Shown: one piece after another, positions 22,633-33,590 of the stretch
Position numbering within the stretch: the first letter of the stretch is position 1
Layout of the letters: every line of letters starts with the position of its first letter
Origin: Hirundichthys speculiger
Taxonomy: Eukaryota > Chordata > Actinopteri > Beloniformes > Exocoetidae
Length of the DNA: 64,000 nt
Direction of reading: 5' to 3'
Assembly (NCBI GenBank): GCA_018398805.1
Contig: JAGFBZ010000939.1
Location: 788,001-852,000 of the forward strand
Program-made: the position numbers and the translations under genes
The notes under the pieces: generated by a model
Seen by the model: only the letters and a program-made list of their open reading frames with translations
Told to the model about the DNA's origin: nothing
The model's database searches: none

Positions 22633-24295
22633 ATGGAAATATCACTGGTAAACAGGCTACAGTCCTGCGGCAGTCACAGGTTTGACTAAGGGTCTGTGAC
22701 CCTTTGCTGCAGTCTTGCTCACTCTCCTGCCACTCTTCCCCATAAGTAAAGACCATTGGTGTCAAAAAAGTAATAAAATACAAACAGTAGAGCAGACAAG
22801 GTAGTGAAATCATGCATCCATTGATGCGGAGTTTTTGATACTTAATGCTACTGAAGCAATGTGATCGATAGCACAAAGGTACTGATTTCCAACAGCCAGC
22901 CCTCATACGTAGACTACAGGCATGACTGGTACGCAGAGCCATAAATCACCTGAGCTACTTAACTTAGACCAATAGCTATTACCTCCATTTTTATTAGAAT
23001 CATAACAAGTGCAGGTGTTTGTGCAGAGTCTCATCTTGCTAAACTGGGTTTTAACCAATTTGACTTTGGCTTGCTCTTTCATTAAAAGCAGATTAGCTCC
23101 TCACAAGCACACACACAGATATCGATTAACTATCCTCAGCGTGAAGCAAACGGACAAAACGTATTCTCTCTCTCTTCCATGCTGAAGATGGATCACCATC
23201 TGGGAACGACCCAGTACTCCTCTTTGCCTTGTTTGTGTCCGTGCTGGTTTTCCTCATGTTGTGGGGACATAAATCTGTTAAGGTTTGCAACACGGCGGTG
23301 ACCCGTTTCCCTTCTGGAAGCTAAAAGATACTCCCAATGAGGATCAGTCTTGAATTTCAGGGTGAGGATTCGGTTTAAGGTCGAGCTTAAGTAAAAGTTT
23401 GTGCTGTCGTTTGGCGAGCCCTCACAATCGTTACAGCTGCGGGAAGTTAATGCCGGTCAGACAGCGAGCACCACGGCTGGCAGGAAATCAAAAAGCTCCA
23501 TTTGTGCCATGAGAAAATACGATACAAGTGCACCTGCGTAAGAGCGAGCATCATCAACTGTGCGTTTGTGTTTTTGACCAGAGGTCACATCCTTGAAACC
23601 AGGTCAGGCTCTCAACCCGACCGCAGAGGGAGGACGTGCACATCGAACGGCTCTGGGGCGTGCACGTGTATTTATAGCTTTGGACAGGTGCACTGCAATC
23701 CAACAGCCGTCCACCGCTCTGCTCCACATCATTGTCCTGATTTCACATGTGTACAAGCATGTGTGTGTGTTCTCCCCAGAGCTTGTTCTGGCCTATTTCA
23801 GACTGAAACGGTAAATTGTAATGTACCGTTACCCTTCTGAGTCCGGCTAACCTGTCAGCGACCTTGGACCAAAACAAACAACCTGCAGCTAAAGGCAACT
23901 TTCACTCCAAATTAGACTTCACAGCATGAACACGCACACACACATGGACTAACATGAGGATGGATTTTTTTTTTTTACCAAACCATAAATTGACTACTAT
24001 GAGTACGAAGTACATTTTAGGTGGTGTTTCAGTTTCTGAGATACTCAGACCTGTATTTGCTTCATCTTTCTTCTTCCTTTGTTTGTCATGAACTTTAGCA
24101 GGTTGCCTCGACGATGCCTACGCGCCTAAATGCATCGAGCTGTTGCCATGTGACTGGCTGATTAGATATCTGTATCCACCAGCAGCCAAACTAATCTACC
24201 TAAAACGGTGGCAGGAAGGAAATGATGCCTCATCGTCTCTGCAGAATGGGACGTTAAAGCTGTTTTGCTCGGCGGCACGTCACATTTCTGTCGCC
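22633..24295. other. Intronic sequence, no gene recognised
   Basis: Unique-looking. A 136-codon minus-strand ORF (22532-22942) overlaps the Q1 end and is discounted. Confidence 0.5.
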
Positions 24296-24421
24296 CAGTG
24301 ATTCCCAAAGTGTGGGCCGCGGCCCCCTGGTGGGCCGTGGTGGTACTGCGGACGTGAGAGGTCATTAAAATAAACAAATGTTTTAAATCCTCGATTTTTT
24401 AACATATGTTTTTAAATTACT

Positions 24422-25867
24422 GTAAAAATTAGGGCTGGGCAAGTTAACGCATTAATTTATTAACACCGACATTTATTTTATCGCGCGTTAACGCATGTTG
24501 CTCACATGCTTTTGTTCTGAAAAGTCTGTTACTGGCTGCTGCAGAACCGGAAAACAGTAAACATAAGGAAAAGCTAAAACAGACATGGAGAGCAGTAAAA
24601 CTTAAAGGTGGAGTAGGTGTTGTTTGAAAAACGGTTCCAGCACTCCAACTCAAGTGAGATTTTGAAAATATACACTCCCTCCCTCCTCCCAAAGGCTCCG
24701 CCTCCTCCTCTTCAGCTCACCCCTCGAAACCACGCCTTCACATGATTCACGACTGCATGAACCATAGGGAGGGAGGGAGGGAGGGGTGATATTTGATGGA
24801 CGTATTAGGCAGCCAATCAAAATAGTGATGATCACTTTTTTGATTGGTCAGAGTTTTTCTCTGATTATACCTTCTAGACTGGACCAAAATGTTTAGTTTT
24901 TTTTGCAAACATTTTATTTCAGTGGGTGCAATGGAAATGTGAAAAGGTTTTCAGGCAATATTGTAAAAAGTGTTGCAAAAAAACAACACCCACCCCACCT
25001 TTAACAGTTCAGGTAGCAACTCAGGTAGAAATATTAATAATTCTGTTAAAAAAAAATTCTGGACTGCAACAAAACTTTGTGGTCATTCCTCCATGTTCCA
25101 TCAGATCTGCTCCATGTGTTCACTGTCCTGCTGTTCTCTAGCTGGTTACTGCAGTGCGGCTCCATCTAGTGGCACAGATGTGTAATGACAACAGAAAGTC
25201 CAGTCCTCCATTATAAAACAAATTCAGTTCTGTGGCCTGTTTTTTCATTTTGTATTTTTGATCCAAGTCTAAAATTGAAAAATAAAAAAAACAGGCTTTT
25301 TTTTTGTTTTTTGTGTTAGATTAAAAAACGAAAAACATAATAAAATGTCACAATTTAATTTAATTTTATTTTTTTGATTGACAATTGAAAATGGAAAGAA
25401 TGAATGATAGCACGGATTGGTAAAGTTACTGAACTTTAACATGGACATTTTCATTTTAAAGTTCTCCCAGATGGAGGATTCAACAGAAACAAGGTTATTT
25501 GTAACAACTGACAAGTTGAACTCCCCGTTAAAAGATTCTGCTGTTACCTCAGAAATTACCTGTTTTAATGTTCTGATTGTGCTGAGCCACAATCATTTTG
25601 TTGGATTCTGTTTGTAGACTTTTTTTTTTTAATTTTTTTATAAAAACAGGATGACATTAATGCCCTGGCAGTGGCCATAAGCTTTATTCTATTTTACATT
25701 TTTTAAGATGAGATTTACACTAAATATGTGTTACTGACAGGTGACAAATAAAAGTGACCTTTACACTACTTTTGAGTTCATTATTTGATTTTCCATATAC
25801 AATGCGATTAATCCTGATTAATCAGAGAAACAATGCGATTAAGAACTTGCCCAGCCCTAGTAAAAAT
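24422..25867 (+). mobile_element. Family F hAT-type element, copy F3, with perfect 8-bp duplication
   Basis: Element 24430-25859, TIR TAGGGCTGGGCAA / TTGCCCAGCCCTA (13 bp perfect). It is flanked by GTAAAAAT at 24422-24429 and 25860-25867. The left end carries GTTAACGCATTAA repeats; the right end carries GCGATTAATC/GATTAATC repeats. It contains G. Confidence 0.95.
24602..25004 (+). mobile_element. TTAA-target MITE G inside F3
   Basis: Element 24606-25000, flanked by TTAA on both sides. TIR AGGTGGAGTAGGTGTTGTTT against the reverse complement AGGTGGGGTGGGTGTTGTTT (18 of 20). TTAA targets are used by piggyBac and Kolobok; the AGGTGG terminus cannot decide between them. The interior has a C/T-rich block 24670-24720. 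Confidence 0.9.
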
Positions 25868-26115
25868 ATTTATTACATGATTTAAAAATTATTTAGAAAT
25901 AATAAAACAAACCAATTGAGTGTTATTCTACTGTCAGCTTAACTAAAAATGACAAGTGACAAGTGTCACCTTATTTGTTGATCTTTACATTAATATTGGA
26001 ATGTAGCTTTTAGTCTTGTTTGTTGATCAAAGTGGTGTTTAGAGGTTTGCATGGGCCGCATAGGTTTTTCACATTTCAAATTGGGCCTTGGTAATCTGAA
26101 GTTTGGGAACGGCTC

Positions 26116-26633
26116 CTGGAGGCAAATGTTAAAATAACATCAAATCAACAGTTCTGAATCTCTGCAAATCCAACAAGTGTGACCACTAAAGAAAACTTCA
26201 GAAGAATGTGATTTTTATTCCAAGGAGACAAACCGGATTGTAACATTTCTGAGAAAAAGGACTTGTTTCAGCTCCTGCATGTAAGTGGAAAGTGTCAGTG
26301 GCCTGCGGCTGCCCGTCGTACCGCCACCCAGACCGCCCACCCGCTGCTCTTTGGAAACTAGCCGAATGCCAAGCGGTGTCGTTTTTTTCATGTTGCAAGC
26401 ATGTCATTTGATTTTCTTCACTGGCTCATCCTCTGACACTGTCATTTCCCAACAGGTGCATTGTTATTCAGCAGGATTTGCTACTTGAAGGTAGGATCCT
26501 CTACCGCTGTCGGAACGTTAGCAGACGCCGCGTGTTGTCTGGATTCGCTCTGGATTGGATCATCGTCCCACAGGTGCTGCCAGACTGGTACCTGGGGAGT
26601 TGGTGGTGACCACCTGAGCAACTGACGAAGGGT
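26116..26633. other. Intronic sequence, no gene recognised
   Basis: Short unique stretch between H1 and B3. Confidence 0.5.
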
Positions 26634-28280
26634 CTGACCATAAGAGCTGAGCGATTTTATCGATTCTGCGATATACAGTGATCCCTTAATTTCCGTGAAA
26701 ATCCGCGAACTGGAGCCGGAGCCCCCCGAGCCTAAATAAAGTGTTTAAAATATGTTTAAAAACCCCAAAAAAGTAGCAAGGCACTGCAGCAAAACAAGAC
26801 AAAGGCTCAACTGTGGTCTTTCTGTTGCCTTCACAGCCTCTGGTCTCTGAACCGTAGGAAAGAAACTGCTGGTATTGTCAGGGCATAAAATTAGAATTTT
26901 TACCAAGTCGCCCCTGGCTACCAGGTTTTTGAAGTTGGTAGCCAGCTAGCAGTTTTGGTCGCCGGTGTTTTTCGTCGCCCCATACGTCAGGGGTTAATAT
27001 GGCACCAGCAGCATTGTCATTTATGAAAAACTCCTATTATTGTCTACTATCACTACATTTCAGAAGCATTTACAAGGATGAAAGCGCATTTTATTCTGTT
27101 TCCATGATGCTTACTATGAAAACTAATATTATTTCTTTTTTGTTAACACCAGAAGCGCCAAGTAGGTCATTTTTACCTCCTAGCATTTTCAAATGTTTGT
27201 ATTTCTGTTAAAATAAAACCCCTACATCTGTAAGTTCATGACTTTTTCTAAAATGGATTTATTAATCATTCAGTGAATTCTGGTGAGGGTGTGATCAAAA
27301 GAAAAATGAATATGACCATTTATACCTGGAACCACAGAGGGGGTCATTTTCACCCCCTCATATAAACGCTGTATACAGCTGTCATTTTTTGCGCCACGCC
27401 CCTCCGCGCCCCACTGCCCGTTGCTTGGCAACGCTCAAACTTTATGGTGTTATCGAACTTTGACAGTTATTGTCCTCACTAAATCTTTCAAGCCAACAGC
27501 AAAATTTAAGACATGAATCCAACAAAAACGACAGTCTAGCTGTTGTACCAGGATCTGAGTGAGGAGAGTCAGATAGAGCGGAGATAACGCTAGATGTGGG
27601 TGAGGAGGAATCGGGGGGGGGGGACCGATGACCCGTCATTTTTACCAGGTGATACGACATCAACTGAGGATGAGGAGGCGAATTTATGAAAAAGGCCCCA
27701 GCTTCTATAAGTGAGGGGTCACCCGCCACATACATTCAGTCCTCAGACACAGTGGAGGCTCGTGGAAATACTCTGACAGGTAAATTTAGAAGTCAAGCGT
27801 TTTAGTTTCCTCTGGTTCTAATCATTTGGTATTTTAGCGAGGCTACGACTCTGACTGATCTGATCATAAATATTTACATTGTTCAGAGCTCAACCTGTAT
27901 GTCAGCTACATTAGGGAAGCCAGGACAGAACCGTTTGGACCCATAAAGCTGGGACTGTGGACCGGGAGAGCCCAGTCCACAAATGTCCCGGTGGAGAGAG
28001 GTGGTCCAACTGCATACGCGCGCCGCAACATTGACGACCCTATGAATGCGTTCATGTACTTGATGGACCAGGGGGGTATACTACGAAGCAAGTTCGACAC
28101 AGCCAGGCTTTCTTTGGGTGAGCTGGCTTAACAAACCTGAAACTCGCGATCAGAGATAACTGGTACCACGACGGTGGTTATCAACTATCTTTGTTAACCG
28201 CGGCTTTCTGCTTTCTGCTCTGTGCGCGTTCACACGAAAGGGGTCGTTTGACGCGTCATTTGACGCCTATTCCGGATAAA

Positions 28281-28447
28281 ATGGATAGATGGCGGTCCGT
28301 ATATTTCAGTCAGGAGGAACAGGTTTTAATAATGCAGGGCTATGAGGATTTCAAAGAAATCTTTATGGCCAAAAGCAATACTGTTGGTGCGAATAAAGCC
28401 AGAGAGGAGTGCTGGCAAAAAAATTGCAGATTGTGTAAATTCGTAAT
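28281..28447 (+). pseudogene. Harbinger Myb/SANT-like protein, first-exon remnant
   Basis: From ATG 28281 the frame reads MDRWRSVYFSQEEQVLIMQG, then a stretch ending AREECWQK. This is a Myb/SANT-like DNA-binding domain: an aromatic-S-x-EE start, L-x-x-GY-x-x-F middle and a W-Q-K third helix. Right after that there is a run of seven A (about 28417-28423). The frame then shifts and the expected IADCVN continuation lies in another frame. AATTC-GTAATG at 28443 could be a splice donor. In Harbingers such a protein partners the transposase for nuclear import and TIR binding. Broken here. Confidence 0.6.
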
Positions 28448-28502
28448 GTGACAGTGTGAGGTCCTGTCACTGACCTCCGATTGATCACGTGTCCTGGCTA
28501 CA

Positions 28503-28577
28503 TGGCTCAGGGGATGTGCCTTTGGCTGACTGGCAACCATGCGTGACTTTCACCCGGGAGTCTGGGGATCAAACCCC
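28503..28577 (+). other. tRNA-like (pol III A/B box) sequence inside E
   Basis: TGGCTCAGGGGATG resembles an A box and GGGGATCAAACCCC a B box. The spacing of about 60 bp is longer than in a tRNA gene, and no cloverleaf could be closed. It could be a SINE head or chance. Confidence 0.3.
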
Positions 28578-30495
28578 GCCCGGGTCCTCTGTAGTATCTC
28601 TTGCCACAGTAAATTATATTTATTTCACCACTTAATACACCTTAATTAACCTCCCTCCCTCTTTTAGAGCGCTTAAACTTTAAACTTAATGCAGCAGATT
28701 TAAACATTATGTAGGTCTGACTGTCCCATTATGAATGATAAATAAAAATCACTTTAGTTTTTTGCTAAATCTATGTGAAATTAATTTAAGATTTAATATT
28801 ATCTGTGATACCAATATACGTTCACCGGCCACTTTAATAGGTACCCTATCACCCTCGGGAATCTATGAATTATATTACAACATTTCACATGAAATTCCAC
28901 GTCACACTGATTATCAATATAATGGACTATTAATTGTTACCCGATTTAGTAAAACGCTTTTTTTTACCTGCGATTTTAAAACGCGTGAAGGCAGATGGCC
29001 AGGGAATACTACAAACATATTCAGCAGTTCAGTAAGAACAAGTACAACCTTTATTCCAGTATTCTGGCTCAGATTTTCTGCATCACCAACTGAATGCATG
29101 TAGGTTCCCGCGGCAAAGAAACGCAAAGAAACGCACACCGTTTGCGCTACTGTGAGCGCACGGCTGCGTTTGGTGGCGCTGCCAATATCTGGCTCTAGCA
29201 GATTACAAATGTAACGTATTCCCTCAGCTGGAAATCTCTAGCGTTCATAGAGAATATGGTCATGGGAAACCAGCGGATCAGTCCGGTCTCTGAATACTCT
29301 CCCTCCATAGAGATCCTCGCACAATCCTGGCGCTCAGGTCAACGGGATTGGGTGAAAGTGAAAGGGCGGTGCTTTTTAGAGCCGATTTGAGGCTAAACTC
29401 TGCACATAACCTGCTCCGGACCAGGTTAAGATTGCAGAGTAAGTTACCATGGTGATCTAGCCAGGTTAAAAGAGAGCCACCTTCGTGGTACCGGAAATCC
29501 TGGCTTTAGACTCAACATACCTCGCTAACCCTCTAATCTCGCTTCGTAGTATACCCCTCAGGTGATACAGCACACCTGTGACTGTACGGTGGCGGAGCCG
29601 CGCCGGTGGAGAGGAGGGCTGGGAATGGAGTGAGGGGGAGCACGCAGCGTTAATCCGTTTTTCCAAAATTTTCTAAGTTATTTAGATATGTTTGCCTTGG
29701 TGACACATGACAAATGTGCAGAAATCATTAAAAAAAAAAAAAAATTCCGAAGTTGATGGTGGATTTTGTGTCCCTCGCCACTGGCGACAAGGCAGAAAAA
29801 AACGGTCCAAATCGTTAAATTTGGGTCGCATATGGCGACCAGTTGGTCGTGATTTTATGCCCTGATTGTGCTATTTTTGGCTCGTAATTAGCAGCTAACA
29901 CACTAACAACAACATAAGGCCACTTTCTTAAAATGGCCAAGCTGACTCACAACATCTCTTCGCTGTGAGAGAATGTGCACAACATCCTGTGAATCTTCCG
30001 CAATTTTTTCTTGATTTTTTATGATATATATTATTTCTTAGAAATCCGTGAATAACTAAAACAGCGGATCTTAAAGCGCGAATTGGCGAGGGATCACTGT
30101 ATATCGATATTTTATCGAGTGTTGACTTTTCAGCCGCGGGTATCGATATTCAAAGCTTCTTTCAAAACCCCCGTGTCCCACTTTTAAAAGTTCGTAAGCA
30201 ACAATTTGCACTGTTTGAATAAATGAAACTATTCAAATCTTTTATTCATTTTGTCCAGCATTTGCAAGCTGCATGTCAGCCATATAATGTGTAATTGATG
30301 CTTTCAGTTCAATTAATTCAAACAAAGTCATTAGAACACTCACAAGATGTCACCAAAATCACTTTGTCTCTTTAAAATCTTTCGGAAAATGATGTAAATG
30401 TATTGTAAGATGAATATTGATATATATCGTATCGTGAGCCGAATATCGTGTATCGTACTGTGATATTAGTGTATCGCTACAGCCCTACTGACCAT

Positions 30496-32115
30496 CTTCA
30501 GCGGGGCTGCAGCCGTCAGAGTGCAGCTGTAGAAGTAACTGAATCCTCCGTCCAGCTCCTGCATCACTCCGAGGACGCCGCTGTTTGAGAATCGTGCTTC
30601 ATCCTGTCCTCCTCCTTTTGTCCTCAGACCAACGGATGTCCGAGGAAACAAAAACTAGAAGGGCCCATAATACCGACGAGCTCGTTTGGACGCCGTTTTT
30701 GTGGCCAGAATGAGGGCTGTGATTAATGGGTTTCCCCGTGCGCAACCCAACTGGCCAACCTGGGACTGGACGCTCCTGAAGCTGTGAGGACAGTTTCTGT
30801 CAGGAGGAAGGCCTGCGTGTCGCAGATATGAAAGTATGCAGCTGGGTGGGAAGTTCAGAAAGTAAATCATCCCTTCTGTGCCGCCAGTACTTTTAGTTTT
30901 GTCTGTTTTTTCTTCCTTTATCTCGGTGAAGTGCTCGGCTGGGGGATTGTGAGGGTGATGATTGACAGCCGGTCTGGACCGGGGTGGTCGGGTGAACAGA
31001 GCTTCAGCATGGCCCAGAAGAGACGGCCCGGAACACACACACTACAGGGACCTCTTCTCACCTCAACTTGTCTCAGTTTGACAGCTTTCAGCAGTGGTCA
31101 ACACACACACATGAACTCCTGACAGATACATCCTCCCTCTCTCCTCCCCGTCACCACGCTGGCTGCCTCGCCACCTACGCTTGGACACACACACACCTCC
31201 CCCCAACCCCCGGGTATCACGCTGAGGGGCAGGGGGCTCCTGGTCAGGTCAGTGATTCGCGCCACTCAGAAAGCTGAGCTTGTAAAAGCTGAAGGACACC
31301 TTCCACCTCTCCTCTCACTCCATCCATCCATCCAATCTCCTGCTGGGCTCCGCCCCGCCGAGCTCATTTCCCCAAACCACGGAAATTCCTCAGCTCGTTT
31401 TCTGCCGGTTCTGTGCGGATCTGAGCAAATGAAGGTGGGGAGTTCCTAATCTCACAGGTTCTAATGCGCAGATCATTAAAGTCTGCGCCCCCTGATGCAC
31501 GGCTAATCTTCCCCAGTACGCCGCCTGCTGATTTACGAGCCGATTAAGAAAAAGATGTTCAGAACTTCGCCAAGCAGCTTGTCTCGGCCTGTCTTACAAT
31601 GATAAAGAATCCCTTAAAAAGTTCCTGGATCCAGAAAGTGGATCCGGCGCAGCTGACCCATTTGATAGCATCTGTGTTTCTGCTAAGACCAATGGTGCGT
31701 TCAGCTGTACTCCTAAATTTGAAGTTTGAAGTCAGAAAAGCATTCAAATCTAGCATCTACCAGGGTTTTTCGTTCTTTTAATTTCATTAACTGTTCGTTT
31801 TTTTGTTTTGTTTTGTTTTTCAAATTCCATGTTTCATGACGTCCCCGTTTTTAAACTGGGAAGCACTCAGTTCTGAGGTTATGTTGTTTTGGAATCTCCA
31901 AGTTCCGATTTCCAATGTTACTGTAATGCACCATTTCAACCCCAAAGGTCCTAAGGGGTGCTGGTTGTTGCGGTAACCATGGCGATCATAAACAACTGTC
32001 TAATGACTGAGCTGCTGATCTTTCTGCCACATTAAATCAGAGAAGACGGAGGAGAAAAATCAGTGTTTATTTCAAGAACAAAAAGATATCCTTAGCCTGT
32101 TTTCTCAGGTGTGAA
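30496..32115. other. Intronic sequence, no gene recognised
   Basis: Unique-looking. ORFs at 30466-30651 and 30655-31038 (-) lack domains. CA runs near 31031 and 31092. Confidence 0.5.
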
Positions 32116-32499
32116 CACGATACGATATATATCGATATTCATCTTACAATACATTTACATCATTTTCTGAAAGATTTTAAAGGGACAAAGTGATTTTGGT
32201 GACATCTTGTGAGTGTTCCAATGACTTTGTTTGAATTAATTGAACTGAAAGCATCAATTACCCATTATATGGCTGACAGGCAGCTTGCAAATGCTGGACA
32301 AAATGAATAAAAGACGTGTTGAGAAAAATAGTGTCATTTATTCAAATAGTGCAAATTGTTGCTTGCAAGCTTTTAAAGGTGGGACACGGGGGTTTTGAAA
32401 GAAACTTAGAATATCGATACTTGCGGGGGAAAAATCGATACTCGATACTTGATAAAATATCGATATATATTGCATAATCGATAAAATCACTCAGCTCTA
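32116..32499 (-). mobile_element. Family B copy B4, reversed
   Basis: Runs from ACACGATACGATATATATCG (right terminus of B lost) to AATCACTCAGCTCTA (B left end). The core ATTTTGGTGACATCTTGTGAG is intact. No duplication visible because one end is missing. Confidence 0.87.
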
Positions 32500-33590
32500 A
32501 TCACGGCCCTGTCCTCTCTGGGTCAGAGAATTCGACGGCCGTCCATATTCATTACCACCACAATGAACGTGAAATAAAACAATCAAGACTGTGGTCAATG
32601 TGCACGCTTTCAGAGGTTTCAGAAAAACACAGCGTTAAAAGAAATAAATAAAGTACCTCCACTCCAGGGACTAAGCAGTAAACTGGTCAGTACGGTCTAT
32701 TCTCTCATCACTTCAAGACAAATGAAGCAGAAAAAAGGTCTGGAGTTGATATCAGGTACTGAGTTGCTGTTTGACGGGAGCCTCCAGATCTCAGACCAGT
32801 CCCTGATTATGCTTCCATCTTAGCCCAAAACTACTTTACTCTAAAACATCTTTTTTTTTTTTTTTTAAGCGTAACTGTTTCAGTGCTCCTCAGTCTCTCT
32901 TTCTACTAGGTTTTGGTCAAGGCAGGGAAGAGTTAAAACAGGGACTGCTGTTGGGCCACAGGCCATGAGACAAAGGAGACAAAGGAAATCATAAAACTCA
33001 AACCCCCAACATGCTTTGCAACATTTTATTGTTTTATGGCAAGGTGTAAAGTGACACCCTGCCCTCTTACTGCTTGAGGACCCTGACTACACAGCAGGGG
33101 TTCCTGGCAAAGGCGGATCACGTCCCCTTTCATATAAATACCGGCTCCCTCCTCCCACTCTCTCTCTCTGACATCCGCCACCTGAAGCTGCACATCTCTC
33201 TGGCTGCTCCAGCAAGGCAAATAGCTGAAGGCCTGCATTTCCCTGGCGACCTGTCTGCAGGACAGCCTTGTCCGATTGTGATGCGCCTCACGGAGTAAGC
33301 CGCGACGTACGGAAGAAACGACGCGTAGGAATCACCAGCGTGCGTTGGACGCGTGACTGGCCTCAGACGAACCAGGAAGGAAGACAGCCTGGCTGCCATT
33401 GCTGCGCAACGCCACATCCCTACGTTAATCACCAAGAGAGGAAAAGGAGGAGAGCCGCTCCTGGATACCAGCGGAGCGTAACCCAACAGCGGTTCTGCCG
33501 TACCAAGATTCATCAATCCAGGCCTTCACGCCATCGATCGCTTCCGGAGCGATCCACGTAAGAGGCTTTTGTGTCTGGGCAGAGCTTAGT
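32500..33590. other. Intronic sequence, possibly the start of an LTR-like unit
   Basis: Contains CCTTTCATATAAATACCGG (33127-33145), a TATA-like block followed by a CT-rich run. The ORFs at 33130-33561 overlap on both strands and carry no domain. Confidence 0.35.

Larger units (their letters stand above)
24296..26115 (+). mobile_element. Element H1 (hAT-like ends), interrupted by F3
   Basis: Left end CAGTGATTCCCAAAGTGTGGG; right end AGTTTGGGAACGGCTC, an imperfect inverted repeat. H sequence stops at ACTGTAAAAAT and resumes after F3 at GTAAAAATATTTATTACATG. The same H in copy H2 reads straight through this point. TSD not found. The CAGTGGTTCCCAAA-type end is common among hAT elements. Confidence 0.75.
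28069..29561 (+). mobile_element. PIF-Harbinger element E with CAG target duplication
   Basis: Element 28072-29558, termini GGGGGTATACTACGAAGC and GCTTCGTAGTATACCCCT (17 of 18 inverse-complementary). CAG is duplicated at 28069-28071 and 29559-29561. Joining the flanks gives an ACCAGGT target, matching the palindromic CWG target reported for a zebrafish Harbinger. It encodes a Myb/SANT-like ORF near its left end. The DDE transposase is missing or eroded. Confidence 0.88.
27902..29640 (+). pseudogene. piggyBac-like transposase N-terminal fragment, interrupted by Harbinger E
   Basis: The plus strand codes for a segment reading GPTAYARRNIDDPMNAF then MYLMDQ up to 28071. The same frame resumes after E at 29559 as VIQHTCDCTVAEPRR, followed soon by a stop. 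The GPTAYA-RR...DP...F...D...I..CT..E.RR layout matches the start of the piggyBac (PGBD-type, DDE_Tnp_1_7) transposase domain as I know it. No catalytic aspartates follow. A possible 5' end is the TTAA at 27143-27146 with GTAGGTCATTTTTACC beyond it, but no matching 3' end was found. It is inactive. Identification is from motif memory. Confidence 0.55.
26874..29869. mobile_element. Element D inside C3: 13-bp perfect TIR, 5-bp duplication
   Basis: Element 26879-29864, termini CAGGGCATAAAAT and ATTTTATGCCCTG, exact inverse complements. It is flanked by ATTGT at 26874-26878 and 29865-29869. Subterminal sequence has GTCGCC/GGCGAC words (ACCAAGTCGCCCCTGGC left, CATATGGCGACCAGTTGG right). A 5-bp duplication fits the hAT5-like group better than classical 8-bp hATs; this classification is inferred. 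It contains piggyBac-like coding sequence and Harbinger E. Confidence 0.85.
26674..30101 (-). mobile_element. pogo/Tigger-type MITE, copy C3, inside B3
   Basis: TA-CAGTGATCCCTTAATTTCC at the left and GCGAGGGATCACTG-TA at the right. Orientation is opposite to C1 and C2: here TCGGGGGGC appears as its complement GCCCCCCGA near the left. It is split by D after CTGGTATTGT and resumes at ATTGTGCTATTTTTGG. Confidence 0.92.
26634..30495 (+). mobile_element. Family B copy B3, outermost element of a five-level nest
   Basis: Termini at 26642 (AAGAGCTGAGCGATTTTA) and 30487 (CGCTACAGCCCTA), flanked by CTGACCAT at 26634-26641 and 30488-30495. B is split at its GCGATATA tract by C3 (26676-30099) and resumes TATCGATATTTTATCGAG at about 30101. 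The perfect 8-bp duplication 3.8 kb apart shows that the whole interior arrived after B. Confidence 0.94.

Noticed and set aside
22532..22942. 136-codon minus-strand ORF
   Set aside because: Its C-terminal part is the GATACCGAT-rich end of Q1; no domain.
30466..30651. Minus-strand ORF containing GVMQELDGGFSYFYSCTL, exon-like in feel
   Set aside because: It runs into the B3 terminus, I recognise no family, and no convincing paired splice sites were found.
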